Part shown: piece after piece, positions 12,429-25,215 of the stretch
How the letters are laid out: each line of letters begins with the position of its first letter
Numbering within the stretch: position 1 is the stretch's first letter
Origin: Tenrec ecaudatus
Lineage: Eukaryota > Chordata > Mammalia > Afrosoricida > Tenrecidae
DNA length: 64,000 nucleotides
Assembly (NCBI RefSeq): GCF_050624435.1
Contig: NC_134536.1
Location: forward strand, 138,723,277-138,787,276
Direction of reading: 5' to 3'
The notes under the pieces: generated by a model
Told to the model about the DNA's origin: nothing
Seen by the model: only the letters and a program-made list of their open reading frames with translations
Database searches by the model: none
Made by a program: the position numbers and the translations under genes

Positions 12429-13889
12429 GGGGTCTGCAAAAGCAGATACCTATATTTTATCCTGGATTATGGACTACAGGACATAAGTTTTTGATTGCCA
12501 GGGGGGTTCTGAATAATATTTTTCTGGAAAGGAGGCAGTAGATCAAATAAGTGTGGGAACCTATGGTTTATGGTTTATGGCATTGGCAAATGTTCTAATA
12601 TAGAATGCCATAGGAGTAAACTTTTCTGTTTATTATTTATAGTCACCAAACCCACTGATGTGTTCATAATTTTTTTAAAGAAAACAAAATGGAAATTATT
12701 GGTTGAAATTCAAAGCCAATATCTAGAACTATGGTGTTTTATTCCCTACCCCAACATCTGAACTATAGTGAGAGTCTTAATTTTTAGTGTCAGAATTTAA
12801 ATATAAGAACTTAAAAGAAAAAGAAGAAAGTATCAACTAGATAAGTCACATATTGTTTCATAGCTTTACCTAAATTTAATTTTTTATCCCAACCTGTCTT
12901 TACTATGAGATAAAAATTCAGCTTTCTTTTTAAAGCATAGTTTCACATGTTTAAATCCAATACTGACACAGATTCTTATACAAGTGATACTACTTAATTT
13001 AGTTGGAATGCTAGTATGGTACATTAGCTTTCTAAATTCTTTGTTAGAGTTCAATGAATTTTTCTTCTGTGAATCTTTACTTTCCGTGCCATATATAATT
13101 TAGTCTAAAAAAAGATATGGTCTTTTGAATTTTAGTAAAAATGGCTCTTTAAACTCTTCTGGAGACTTGAAGCAAATCAGGGTAAGGTATAGATTGAGAA
13201 GAACTGAAATAACTAATCTTTTGACTTATGTGCTTTATAATAATAGTAATAACAAAACATACAGGATGAGTCAAGTGGTAGTTGTGGACTTTATTCCAGA
13301 CAACTAACAAAATGTCTATGAGGGATTATTACAGCTTCCTCTAGGAGTTAGCTTGAAGATTCTGAAGCTTTTATTAATGCCTGGGCCCAGGATTCCTTAT
13401 CTGTAAAATTTCTATAAGAGGATGTACATTCATAAAGAACTTACTAAACACTTGTTAACTTTATAGACTTCTGTTTGCCCTTCCAGGTGTACTTCATTTT
13501 AAAGAATGGCAACATTTACTAAAATTTTCTTTAAAATGTATATTACTTTTGTAGTAAATGTGGTGTGAATCTTTGGAATTTGCATCATTCAAATGAAATA
13601 AAATTGTTAGGAGGAATGATACAAATTGTGGAAAATTTAAAACTGTTCAGATAAGTCAGAAGTCTTTCTACCCTATTAGATTATAATTTTCCAAAAGGCT
13701 CAACATTGAATGCAGTTCATTCAGGTGGGATGATTTACCTCACATTACATGCTTGAATGGATTTTTGTTCCTGATGAAAGATTTGTTTGCTTTCTGGCAA
13801 TATCTGTGGCTATTTAGCTCAGGCAGTTAGAATATAGTGCTAACAAACCCAAGATGGTGATTTTAGTTCCCGTTTTAGTAATCTTGTTT
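12429..13889. other. Unique-looking intronic sequence
   Basis: This is AT-rich DNA without a convincing gene. Short reading frames at 12570-12761 and 13125-13307 show no recognisable domain and are probably chance. Confidence 0.4.
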
Positions 13890-14818
13890 AGTAATCTGCT
13901 ATAACAGAAACTATACAAGTAAAATTGCTTTAACAAAAAAAATCCATTTTTTTCAGTTAAGGAGGCTAGAAATCTGAATTCAGGATGTCACCTAAGGAAA
14001 GGTCCTTGTCTCAACTGTGGGGCTAGTATTAAGTAGAGATCTGCAAGTGTCTTGCTTTCATTCTTTCCCATGGTGTCGTAATCCCCATGTTCTAGGGAAG
14101 TACTCAGCACAAGGTCTGGATCTAAAGGTCACGTTCTTCCCTTAGCTGTTTTTTCTTGGCAGTGGTGAAGCCCATCTTTCTCAGTTTGCTTTTCTTTCCA
14201 TGCATTTCTTGTAAGATAAAATGTGTGACTTTAATCAGAGTGGCGACTTGAGTCAACTGGTGATTTGAGTAATGGAGGGACCTGACTCACACCCTCTAGC
14301 AAGTCTGTGACTCTAGGTATACTTCACACTAATCATGCCTCATTAATGTATAGAGGTTAGGATTTTAAATGACTAACAAAAGTGGAGGATAATTATATCA
14401 GATACAACCTGGAGAACAATGACACAAGACTAGGTATTGGGAACTGATTACAAGGATCCACATGTGACCTCTTCCCTGGGAGAGGGACAGCAGAGAAGGG
14501 GGGAAGGGAGACTCCGGATAGGGCAAGATAGGACAAAATAACGATGTATAAATTACCAAGGGCACATGAGGGAGGGGGGAGCAGGGAGGGAGGGGGAAAA
14601 AAAAGAGGACCTAATGCAAGGGGCTTAAGTGGAGAGCAAATGCCTTGAGAATGATTGGGGCAGGGAATGTATGGATGTGCTTTATACAATTGATGTATGT
14701 ATAAAAGAAATGGAATCCTTAAGAAAACCTAAAAAAAAAAAGACTAGGTATCATGGCCTAGCTATGTTGAGACATATTTTGGGGGAACATAATTCAATTC
14801 ATGAAATTTCCCTATATA
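13890..14818. repeat. Unnamed dispersed repeat, copy 1 (split)
   Basis: It is homologous to 55150-55500 and more loosely to 24762-25215: an 'aaggaggctagaaatctgaattc' start, an 'aaggtccttgt' middle, and the end catggcctagc...gacatattttgggggaac. The L1 3' end at 14438-14739 interrupts it. I cannot name the family; it is LTR- or L1-3'-like. Confidence 0.55.
14438..14739 (+). mobile_element. 5'-truncated L1 3' end
   Basis: This is L1 3' UTR with the A/G-rich stretch, agcaaatgccttgagaatga, ttatacaattgatgtatg and a poly(A). The duplication aagactaggtat flanks it perfectly (14426-14437 and 14740-14751). Confidence 0.9.
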
Positions 14819-14939
14819 AACTGGTTAGTTTTGGCTCATTTTCATGCTGCTAACTATAATTTACCTTAGCCAATCATTGCTTAAAAAATAAAGCATATCT
14901 ATATTACAAGGGAGACCGAAGTTGAGATGTAGCTATTGT

Positions 14940-16360
14940 CATTATTGTTAGCTACTGTTGAGTCCACTCTATCTCACAGTGACCCTATGTGGAACAGAAG
15001 AAACCATCTCCTATTTCTACAGCATCCTCACAATTGTTCTTATGTTTGAGCCCATTGTTGCAGCCACTGTGCAAATTTCATCTCATCAAAAGTATTCTTC
15101 TTTTCCCCTACCTCTCTACTTTGCCAGGAACAATGTCCTTCTCCAGGGACTGGTCTCTCCTGATAATATATCTAAAGTATAAGATGAAGTCTCACCATCC
15201 TTGCCTCTAAGGAGCATTCTGGTCGTACTTCTTCTTTTTTTTTTTTTTTTAACATTTTATTAGGGGCTCATACAACTCTTATCACAATCCATACATATAT
15301 ATACATCAATTGTATAAAGCACATCTGTACATTCTTTGCCTTCATCATTCTCAAAGCATTTGCTCTCCACTTAAGCCCTCTGCATCAGGTCCTCTTTTTT
15401 TCCCCCTCCCTTCCCACTCCCCCCTCCCTCATGAGCCCTTGATAATTTATAGATTATTATTTTGTCATATCTTGCCCTATCCGGCGTCTCCCTTCACTGC
15501 TTCAAGACAGATCTGTTTGTTATTTTGGTAGTCCATGGTACTTTCAATATTCTTCACCAACACCATAGTTCAAATGCATTCAGTTTTCTTTGATCTTCTA
15601 TGTTCATTGTCTGACTTTCACATGCATATGAGGTGATTGAAAATACCATGGCTTGGGTCAGCTGCACCTTAGTCCTCAAAGTAACATCCTTGCTTCTTAG
15701 CACTTTCAGGAGGTGTTGTGTAGCTAATTTACTTAATGCAGTGCAGCATTTGATTTCTTGACTGCTGTTTTCATAAGCATTGATTGTGCATCAAAGCAAA
15801 ATGAAATCCTTGGTAGCCTGAACCTTTTCTTCATTTATCATGACGTTGCTTATTGGTTTGGTTGTGAAGATTTTGGTGTTCTCTTCATTGAGCTGTAATC
15901 CACAGTAACTATTTCAATCCATGAACTTCATCAGCAAGTGCTTGAAGTCCTCCTCACTTTCAGCAAGCCAGGCTGTATCATCTGCATATCACACGGTGTT
16001 AATTTAAGCCTTCCTTCAATCCTGATACCACATCCTTCTTCATATAGCCAGCTTCTTTGATGATTTGCTCAGCATACAGAATGAATAAGTATGGTGACAG
16101 GATGTAACCCTGATGCACACCTTTCCTGATTTTAAACCACGCAGTATTCCCTTGTTTTGTTTACACAACTGCCTCCTGATTCATGTACATAAGCATAATT
16201 CCCATTCTTCTCAGGGCTATCAATAGTTTGTTTTGAGCAACATAGTTGTATGCTTTCCATAGAGTTTTCACAGACTTTGGAAGCAGAGGACTGCAGAGTT
16301 TTGCTCCAAATCGTGAGGGTGTGCACTGGTTTAGAGCACATCCAGCTCCTGGGCTGTACT
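14940..16360 (-). mobile_element. BovB/RTE retrotransposon, antisense
   Basis: It reads as the complement of BovB from its 3' end (14940-15231) into the reverse transcriptase region (tcatctgcatatc near 15977 is the complement of the YADD-like zone). It is interrupted by the L1 tail at 15232-15495. Compare the sense copy at 17220-17620 for the overlap (agatctgtcttggaagaagt). Stops are frequent. Confidence 0.85.
15232..15495 (-). mobile_element. 5'-truncated L1 3' end, antisense
   Basis: It has a run of T, then aacattttattaggggctc, the tail complement, and ends at the cttgccctatccggcgtctc segment. It splits the BovB between gtacttcttc and cttcaagacag, leaving only about 4 bp of obvious duplication. 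Confidence 0.85.
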
Positions 16361-16489
16361 CAAAGCTGGTAGCTCTTCAACTCACTCGGTGTATCTAGGC
16401 GAGAGTAGCAAACCCAAATGAGGGACATGTTGCTTCCAAAATCCAAAGATGCCCACTAGGTGCTATGCCTCCCTCCTTTCCTTTCTTCC

Positions 16490-17215
16490 TTCCTTTAATA
16501 AAACCTGTTTTATTGACATATAATTTGTATAACATTCTATTCAATAGTTTAATCAGATTTAAAGAGTTGTACATTCGTAACTACGATCAATTTTAGAACA
16601 TTTTTTCTTTATTGTAAACATTGTTATTAGCGCCACATTTCCTCCCATCCTCTCTTGCCATACTGCTAAGCAACTCTCTAAGGTGTTTATATAGCCCCGT
16701 TCTGCTTTAGTGGTAGTATTATCAGCTTTTTGAGAGATAATAAAGTAACTTCCATGGGGTCTGTCCTGTTCTTAATGGAATTATTTGGCTTTTATTTGTT
16801 TAGGTGATAATGGTTTCTTAAATATTTTCGAAATTAGTCCTTTGTCCAATGTGTCATTTCCATTTTCCACCCTGGTCTCTGGGTTCTCATTTTATTCTTT
16901 TAATTAAAATGTTTGCACACAAGTGCTTTATTTTTAGTAGATTCCAGTTACCTAGTTTGTCTTTCTTTATGGTTGGTAGTATGTTTCTGCAATAAATTAG
17001 GACCCTTACATGTGTCCTTATTTTCTCATCGATGATCTATATAATTCTTGGATTTACATTTAGGTCTTCAATACATCTTGAGTTTATTTTGTATATTGCA
17101 TGAGTTATAGGTCCATTTTTGTACAGGTAGAAATACAATTTTGCCAGCACCAGTTGCTGAAGAGACCATCTCTTACCCATTGAATGTTTTTAGTAGCCCT
17201 TTCTCAGTGATCAGT
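16490..17215 (-). mobile_element. L1, antisense (3' UTR and ORF2 end)
   Basis: Its start is homologous to 57500-57735 (the ttgttattagcgccacat type stretch) and it continues into the complement of ORF2 (aatttttgtccaatgtgtcat type). No intact ORF. Confidence 0.7.
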
Positions 17216-17219
17216 TAGG

Positions 17220-17620
17220 TAGAAGGTTCCATATAATTTACTTGAATATGGAAGACCAAAGGAAATTCAGTACCTTTGAACTATAGCATTGGTGAAATTA
17301 TACCATGGACTGCCAAAATTATAAACAGATCTGTCTTGGAAGAAGTACAACCAAAATGCTCTTTAGAGGCAAGGATAGTGAGACTTTGTCTCATGTATTT
17401 TGAACATGTTATCAAGAGAGACCAGCCTCTGGAGAAGGACATCATGACTGGTAAAATGAAGGGGCTGGGAAAAGGATAAAACTTTTGATGAGATGAATTG
17501 AACAATGGTCTCAACAAGGGTCTCAAACTTAAGAACAATTATAAGGATGGTACAGGAATGGGAAGTGTTTCCTTCTGGATACCATGCACCTTATTTACAT
17601 TATTGGCAAGCTATGGAATC
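17220..17620 (+). mobile_element. BovB/RTE 3' end, sense
   Basis: It contains gatctgtcttggaagaagta, gccagagatgg-like sequence and agagaccagcctctggagaa, the conserved 3' portion seen in complement at 14940-15231. It is 5'-truncated. Confidence 0.8.
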
Positions 17621-18720
17621 CCCTTGGTGGGCCACAAACACTACAAATTTGCATACTGTTACTCAGTGATTTAGTTGCAATTAGAAAGATTCCAAGTGGA
17701 AGAGCCATATTTTGTATTTCATTGCTTACATTTCTTAAAAGCTTGTGATCAGTCATCGAAGATTTAGCTATTTATCTCTACTCATCTAGAACAAAAGGGA
17801 AAGAAGGAAACCTAAGAGTCAGAGAAGGGACCAAACTGTAGGACTAATTGTCTCCATAAACCACAGCCTCTTTTCCCCTGACGCCAAAAGAACTAGATGG
17901 TGCCTAATAACCACTACCAAAGGTTCTATTCAGGGTTACAATAGATGGATCCTGAAAGAGAGGGAGAGAAATGTGGAACAGAACTTTAAATTAAAAAAAA
18001 AAAATCCAGATTTACTAGACCCATTGAGGCTGGAGTAATCGCTGAGCATATTGCCCTGAAATACAACTTAAACCTTGACCCAAAACTAACTCCTGAAACA
18101 ATCTTTTAACCAAATAACAGGTTATCCTAAAAAGTCAAAAATGTTACTCTCGAGTACTATACTCTTTTAAATAAATTAGCTGTATGAGGCCAAATGAACA
18201 CAGTTAATTTAAAGCAAAGATGAGAATGGTGGGGCAGTGTGACTAAGCTAATGGCAGTGGAACCCCTAGAATGGAAAATTAAGACTATTGATACAATGTG
18301 CAGAATTGAACCAATGTTAATGAATATTATGCGGGGAAATTGACAATGGGAACCTGTTTTGCTATATAAGCTATGAAAAATACTATTAAATATATTTTAA
18401 ATATTATGCTAAAAAGAATCTAGTCACAAAGGACCATAAACTGAATGATTCCAAATGTATGAAATGTCCAGATTAGGTACATTTACAAAGACAAAAATTA
18501 GTGGTATTCAGGGGCTGGGTGTGGTTGTAGAAAATAGTGACTGCTGATGCATTTGGGATTTCTATTTAGGGTGATGAAAATGTTGTAAAATTGATTTTGC
18601 TGATGAATGTCTGCATGACTCAGTGAATATACTTAGAGGCACTGAATTGTGTACTTTAAATGGGTGAATAGTGTAGTATGTGAATTACATCTCAGGCTAT
18701 TTTTAGAAAAGAAATATCAG
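17621..18720 (+). mobile_element. Old L1 3' region
   Basis: The right part (18400-18720) has the ancient L1 end ctgaattgtgtactttaaatgg, then gtatgtgaattacatctcagg. The left part (17830-18110) looks like L1 3' UTR but is too diverged to place well. Confidence 0.5.
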
Positions 18721-19013
18721 ATCTTTTAGATATTGTAGTATACTCATGTATTTTAACGATCCCAGATTTTTTTCCCCCTGAACTATTAGCATTCTGTTTT
18801 TCTCTTCAGTATAAGAATGGGTAGAGGAAAATGAGGACTTGGGAATTCTTCAGATCTACACTTTTCAAAAAACTGAGTCTGTTCATTATTTTGTTTACAA
18901 TATAGGGTTTTATAAAGTAATTCCCCAGTTGAGACACACTCTTTGCAGTATAACATTTTAATTAAGAGATGGCTTTTGCATAAGGGAGAATTCAGGTTTA
19001 TTGGTAATGCAAT

Positions 19014-20270
19014 AATACAAAATATGAAGGTGCTTCAAACATTCTTGGAAAATGAAATTAGAAGATAAAGAGAAAGTATAATGTTTATTTCACAACATAG
19101 GATCCATCAAGATCAAAGCACCTTTGTAAATAATAATACCAGCCAATTAGTACATATCTGAACAACTGAGGATGTTGGGAATTTAACTATGTCAGTGCTG
19201 TCTGATTTACATTTTAATTGAAGAAAAATGGATGTCCTTTAAAATATTTTTAAGAATAGGAAACAAAATGAAGTTAGAAGAAGCCAAACCAGGACTATAA
19301 AGTAGCTTCCTGTCAGAAAATTGCCCTTGTTTGATGAGAGGAACAATCAGGAACATTATGATGACGGAGACTGGTGAAGTCTTGCTGGGCATGTTTTTCT
19401 GCCAAAGCTTTGGCTAATGTTCTCAACACCCTCTGGTTTTTCAGAAAGTCAACAAGCAAAACGTCTTGAGCATCCTCAAAAAAACTGTTGCCATCACCTT
19501 TAATTTATGACTGGTCCACTTTTGCTTTGACAAGAGCACTTCCATCTCATGATAGTCATTGCTTTGAGTGTACATTGTTTTCAGAATTATACTAGTAAAA
19601 TCATGTTTCATCTCTGATTAGAATTCTTCAAAGAAATGCTTCAGGTTCTTAACTGGTTAAAATTTCCACAGAAAGCGTTCCTCTTTCTATGATCAGGACA
19701 CATAGTTTTGGCACCCATTGAACAGAGCATGTGCTCCATTTTAATTTTTCAGTCAGAATTGTGTCAACTGAAACAATCTGCGGTGTTGGCTATGGTTTCT
19801 ACTGTTAATCTTTGTCTTCTCAACTCTCAATTAGAATACCAACAAGATTGTTTTTTCGAAACTTGATATGGATGGTCTACTTCAGTGGGCTTCATCCTCA
19901 GCATCATCTTATTTTTCTTAAAACAAGTTATCCATTTGTAAATTGCTGATTTCTTCATAGCATTGTCCCTGTAAACTTCTTGTGAAATAGCAGTGATTTC
20001 ACCATTCTTCCATTCAGACTTTACCATAAATTTGGTGTTTGTTCTTGCTTCAATTTTAGTAGAATTCATGTTGCTCTGATAGGGGCTCTATTCAAACTGA
20101 TGTTTTAACCTACTTAGTGCCTCAATCTAGATCCTGTTCATACGTGGTATAAAAACTTAGTTCATATATGTGATAAAAAACAGCATATTTTGCTGTAAAC
20201 TTTTTTTAAACCAGTGTAGTTTTTTTTCATAATAACAAATTTTTCATGAATTTTTGAAGACCACTTGTAT
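19014..20270 (-). mobile_element. Mariner transposon remnant, near full size
   Basis: This 1.26-kb element has inverted ends: ggtgcttcaaacattcttgg on the left, and a complementary ggtcttcaaaaattcatg on the right. On the minus strand, from about 20069, the transposase N-terminus can be read with TNTKFMVKSEWKNGEIT, NAMKKSAIYKWITCFKK, a mariner helix-turn-helix. Frameshifts and stops follow. Mariner DDE transposases are about 340 residues, so the size fits a whole but dead element. Confidence 0.78.
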
Positions 20271-20334
20271 GCAACTTTAAATAACGCTCACTAAGGCAGA
20301 ACTATGCCTGCTGGGATATATGTCATAATAAAGA

Positions 20335-22830
20335 GTATGAAACAAGCAATTATGTGGTAGTTTTAGGTTGCAGATTTTTGTGCAAGAGATTTTAACCGAA
20401 GTCCAATAATTTTCAATTCCCTAACCTTAGGATAGTACTCATGTACTTATTCTCACACTAAGGAATTTCAGCCTTAATTCCAAAGGATTATTTCAGTTCC
20501 TTTAATTTGTTGCAGGTGAATTAAAGGTAAAGTCCAGTTTGCTTAGTGGGATTTCCAAATCTGATTCTTCTGGCGTAACCTATGAAACACCTTGAAAGAA
20601 CAAAGTCTAAAGTCCAGGCTGTCTATAGCATGCAGCCTGGGTCACCAAGGGCTGGATAGAAATTTGATTAAAAGTACCCAATTAAGAACATAATCAATAA
20701 ATACCAGGTGTATTCTCCTGTTGGAGTAATATTAAGCATTTTTCCCAATTGAGGACTAGTTTATCCATCAGCCAATGTGAAGTCACCTCCTCTGAGACAA
20801 AGATCACTGTCCCCCCCACCCCCCGCCACCCCATCAGCATCACCTCTGCACTTGAATTTCTATTGGGGTTCATTGAGCACCCTTGTAGAAGTGTCTGTTG
20901 ATTTGGGGTAACCGTAGACATGTTATATAGCAGGGACTGATTGTTCCACTCTCTCTACTCCAGAAACTGACCCGAGCTGAGGTGAGGCCCCCTTTGTTGA
21001 ATTGGTTATTAAGATATACAAACAGGAGGGGAGAAGTGGATCATGAGGGGGAGACCAAATAAGAAATTACATGACCTGAGAACAGGTGCTTGCCTTTGTC
21101 TTAGTATTTGTCCTTTTGTGATTGACTAAGTATAATAGTTTCTAGACCCATCCTTGTCATGTAGTGTTTCGTGGTTTCACCAGTTTTGTGTATGTACCAG
21201 AGTTTATTTATCCATTCTACTGATGGATGTTTGGGCTGCTTTTCCTATCTTGTTATATGTGAACAGTGTTGTGACGAACATGGGGCCATACATTTGTTTG
21301 TATTTTGTCTCTTCTTTAGGTACAGCAGAGGTATTGCTGGGTCTTAAGGGATTTCTCTTTCCAATTGTTTTAAGTAGCTATTGCTTTCCACAATGGTTGT
21401 ACATATTTATAAGCCCACCAACAGTGTATTTTCAATCACTCCACACACTCTCCGGCATTTGTTGTTTTGTTTCTATTTAAAATTTTTTAATTGGGCTATG
21501 GTTGTGGGTGTAAGGTGGTGTCTCGGTTTGATTTGCATCATCTGGATGGCTAGTGTTTGTGAGCATTTCTTCATGTGTTTGTTAGCTATCCACGTGTAGC
21601 GTGTTGTCTCCCGTGAATGCCTATTCATGTCCTTTGCCCACCTTTTAATTGGATTATTTGATTCTTTCTTATTGAGATATTACAGAATTCTGTAGATTTT
21701 GTAATTAATTCCTAGTCTGTTGTTTCATTGCTAAAGAATTTTTCCCAATCTGTGGGCTCTTATTTTATTCTTTTGATGAAGTCATTTGATGTGCTTAAGT
21801 GTTTTATTTTTAATAGATCTTTATTTCTATTATATTCTATTCATTCTATTTTGTTTTCTATTATGTGTGCCTCCTTTATGATATTTGGTAGTCTGTGTAT
21901 GTCCTGCAATAGGGCCCTTAAGTTTGTCCCAATTTTCTCATTGATCATCCTTACAGCTTTGAGATTTACATTCACGTCTCTGTTTCATCTCCAGTTAATT
22001 TTTGTACATGGACTAAGATATGGGTCTTGTTTCATTTTTCTGCAGATGGAGAGCCAACATATCAAGTACCATTCATTGAAGAGAGTATCCCTTTGACATT
22101 TAATATTCTTTGGTTATTTGTTGAAAATCAGTTGCCTGTAGGTAGATACTTTTATTTCTGGGCTTTCTATCCATACATTGGTCTATGTATCTATCAGTAT
22201 ACCTGTACCAGGCTGTTTTGACTACTGTCACTGTGTAGTAAGTTTTGAGGTCAGGTAGTGCAAGACTTCCTACTTTGTTCCTCATTTTCAAGAATTCTTT
22301 GCTTACCCTGGGCTTCTTCCTTCTTCATATGAAGTTGGTAACTAATTTTTCCATTTCTTTAAATGAATGAAGTTAGGAATTGGATCGGAATTGTATTTTA
22401 TTTGTAGATTGTGTTGTGCAATCAGCAGTACATTTTCACAACATTACGTCTTCCTAACCATGAACATGGCATTGTCTTCCATTTGTGTAGATCTCTTTTG
22501 GTGTCTTGTAATAACGTTCAGTATTTTTTTTTGTATAGGTCCTTTGTTTCTTTGCTTAGATTTATTCCTAGGGATTTTATCTTTTGTGTGACTATTGTAA
22601 ATGGTATTGTTTTCTTCATGTCTTTTTTGAAGCTTTCACTGGTATATAAGAATCCGGTTAATTTCTGCTTGTTATTCTTGTATCCTGCTACTTTACCAAA
22701 TCTCTCAATTGTTTCCAAGAGTCTTTTTGTGGAGTCCTTAGCGTTTTCTCTCTATAAAATCATATCGTCTGAAAATAGCGAGAGCTTTACTTCTGTGTCC
22801 AGTTGTACTCTCCTAATTTCTTTTTGTTTG
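20335..22830 (-). mobile_element. L1 3' UTR and ORF2, antisense
   Basis: The 3' UTR is at 20335-21120. The complement of ORF2 follows, with the landmarks ctgtaccaggctgttttgactactg near 22203 and cctgctactttaccaaatctc near 22683. Plus-strand frames such as 22411-22944 are shadows. It lacks the 5S insert and later L1 insert that its relative at 1-3700 has. Confidence 0.85.
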
Positions 22831-23409
22831 CTAAGACTTTCACATGATTCAATGTGTATTTTGGACCGACACAGTTCTATCGATAATACTTGCCTTTCTA
22901 ACATTACTACCTACCTACCACTCCTTGCTCAAGGATTATACTAATCCTCTGTGTCTTCTGACTTTTTCCCTACCTGCCTCTTTTCTTTCTGGGCAGCTGA
23001 TTTTCTTTCACAGTACAACTTACTTGTCACCTTTGTATTGGTTCCTGTCTTTCATAGACAGAGTTAATTGCTTTCATTTCGTTTAGGAGTGTCTGGCTTT
23101 ACCAATAGTATATCATGTTATATTTTAGTGTGTTAATTAATCAGCCTTTGTCATTCAAGCCTTCAGTAATAGAGACCAAATTTTATTTGTTTTACTTGTG
23201 TATACATTGACTGTATAAAATATAGGCCTAGCCCATATTAGAGATAGCAATTCATGTTTGATTGCTGAGTAAAGTTGGTCATCTAGTTAGTTATGGCCTA
23301 AAAATAGAAACACAAAATAGCACTCCTCTACTCCCTGTACCCAGCTTCTTGATTATTAGCAATAAATAAATATTTAGTGAGCACCTCTGGAATAACTAGT
23401 ATTATGAAA
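22831..23409. other. No gene recognised
   Basis: This is pyrimidine-rich then AT-rich DNA with no motif or family that I can assign. Confidence 0.4.
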
Positions 23410-23632
23410 GATACCAAACTACACTCACCACCCTCGAGTCAATTGCAGCTGATTGTGACCCTATAGGGTAGAGGGTAGAACTACCCCTGTGGCTTCCAAG
23501 ACTGTAACTCTTTACAGGAGCAGCAAACCTCAGCTTTCTCCTCAGAGCAGCTGATGATTTCACACTGCTTACCTTTCGGATAGTGTCCCAATGCATATAT
23601 ACTGCGCCACCAGGACTCCTCTGTGGAAGGTA
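23410..23632 (-). mobile_element. AfroSINE, antisense
   Basis: It has the body complement cctatagggtagaggg, actgtaactctttacaggag, gatgatttcacactgcttacc and the head complement gccaccaggactcctc. Confidence 0.85.
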
Positions 23633-23724
23633 CAGACATATATAAATCCCGGTCCTTGTCTGTAAGGCTCTTGTTATGTTTTCAACATGTTTGAGAAAAC
23701 TTGAAAACAACATAAAATACTATA

Positions 23725-24260
23725 CGAGTGGGTACTTTACAAAAAAGAGGTTGTGATATGAGGGGTGATAATGCATTTGGAGTTTGTTCCACCAGGTCAG
23801 ACTGTTAATCAGCCTTTCTATTTACAGGCTCTGAAAAGATTGCATAACAAAAAAAGGCCTAATTTGTGGCAGATGGAACTGGTTTTGCCACCACAATAAT
23901 GCACCTGCTCACGCAGCCATCTCAGTGCGCCAGTTTTGGGCAAAAACCAGCATTCCTCTTGCCCCACGTACCTTACTCACCTGACCTCTCTCCATGTAAC
24001 TTTTGTTTCCACAAATGAAAGGACAGCGATTTGATGACGTTAGAAGAGGTGAAGAAAAAAACAAGAGAGGTTCTGTCAACCATCCAGATGAGTTTGAAAC
24101 ATATTTCCAAGAATGGAATTTCAGATTTGACAAATGTATTAAGAGTAATGGAGAGTGCTTTGAAGGTGATACGGTTATGTTGTAAATGCATACATACATA
24201 CATACATACATACATACATAGCTTTGGGGAGAGAATCCGGGTTTGGGGGACTACCCCTCA
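23725..24260 (+). mobile_element. Internally deleted mariner (copy 2)
   Basis: The ends are CGAGTGGGTACTTTACAAAA (left) and, in complement, TGAGGGGTAGTCCCCCAAAC (right), with TA on both sides. The interior retains only the 3' part of the transposase: TTTGTTCCACCAGGTCAGAC and ccaccacaataatgcacctgct, the region of the second catalytic Asp, then the C-terminal end. The left half is missing. It shares the family of the copy at 33330-34231. Confidence 0.75.
24190..24220. repeat. (CATA)n microsatellite
   Basis: About eight tandem CATA units lie within the 3' end of the deleted mariner. They probably expanded from its tacatagctt end. Confidence 0.9.
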
Positions 24261-24262
24261 TA

Positions 24263-24761
24263 TAATAAAGCATTAAACAGTTTAAAGCAAATAGGTATTG
24301 CAACTCAGTAAAAAAAGAAATTCGCTGGCACAGCATTCAGGCAACTGAGAGTCCTAGAACTAACACTAAGTAGATTTCCAAAGTGGCAACAGGAGGCTAA
24401 CAGTTTTCAGGAATATTATTGGCAAGCTGCTGTTGCTAGCTGCCATCCGGTCAGCCCATGTACAACAGAATGTGCACTCATTGTGATCCATATAGTAGGT
24501 TTGGCTGGCGAATTTTCCACTCAGACAGTTCTGTGCCGTAGCAGCACCACCTACACTGGCTGCGCTCACTCCCCTTGAGCAAACTATGAAGTCCACTATA
24601 ATCCCCTAGCTGACTTGATTAAGGGGAAAACTAGTTGTATGGACTGGGAACATTTTTGAGGCTTTTAGGCTCTCGCCTACTGTGTAGGGAACCTCGTATC
24701 TTTACTTCTTTTATAGAACTTTTAAAAATCCCATTTCTTCAAAAATATTTATTGAGTGTCA
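24263..24761. other. No gene recognised; possible BovB tail
   Basis: 24432-24560 (tgttgctagctgccatccgg onward) weakly resembles the complement of an RTE 3' end. The reading frame on the minus strand at 24366-24596 has no recognisable domain. Confidence 0.35.
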
Positions 24762-25215
24762 TATTAATTTCCTATTGCTGCTATAATAAATAACTTAAAA
24801 CAACATAAATATATTCTCTTACAATTCTGGAAGCTAGAAGTTTAAAATGTGTCTGGCAGGGCTAAAATCAAGATGCCTACAAGGCTGTGCTACCTTCAGA
24901 GACTAGAGAATTTGTTTTCTTGTCTTTCCCAGGTTTTAAAAGCTGTGTTCCTTGCAGCCCTTGGCTTGCTCCTTTCTCCAATTGCAAAACCAGCAATGGA
25001 GCATCTTCTCTGACTTTGCTTCCACCTTCTCCTCTGTGTCAAATCTCCCTCTTATAGGATACTTTACAATTAGGTCTCACCCAGGTCATCTGAAATAATA
25101 TCTAAACCTCATGATCCTTAATTTAAGCACACTTGCAAAACCCCTTTTGCCATATAAAGTAACATTCACCGGCTCTGGAAATGAAGACATGGAGGCCAGT
25201 ATTCAGCCTCCCACA
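24762..25215. repeat. Unnamed dispersed repeat, copy 2
   Basis: It starts tattgctgctataataaata and ends acattcaccggctctgg...cagcctcccaca. The arrangement follows that of 13890-14818: a 'ctataataaat' start, a 'tctggaagctagaag' block, then a C/T-rich body. Confidence 0.5.

Noticed and set aside
22411-22944. 177-codon plus-strand open frame
   Set aside because: It is the same kind of shadow of an antisense L1 ORF2.
24366-24596. 76-codon minus-strand frame as a Cys-rich peptide gene
   Set aside because: There is no start context, domain or signal peptide, and the region partly resembles an RTE 3' end.
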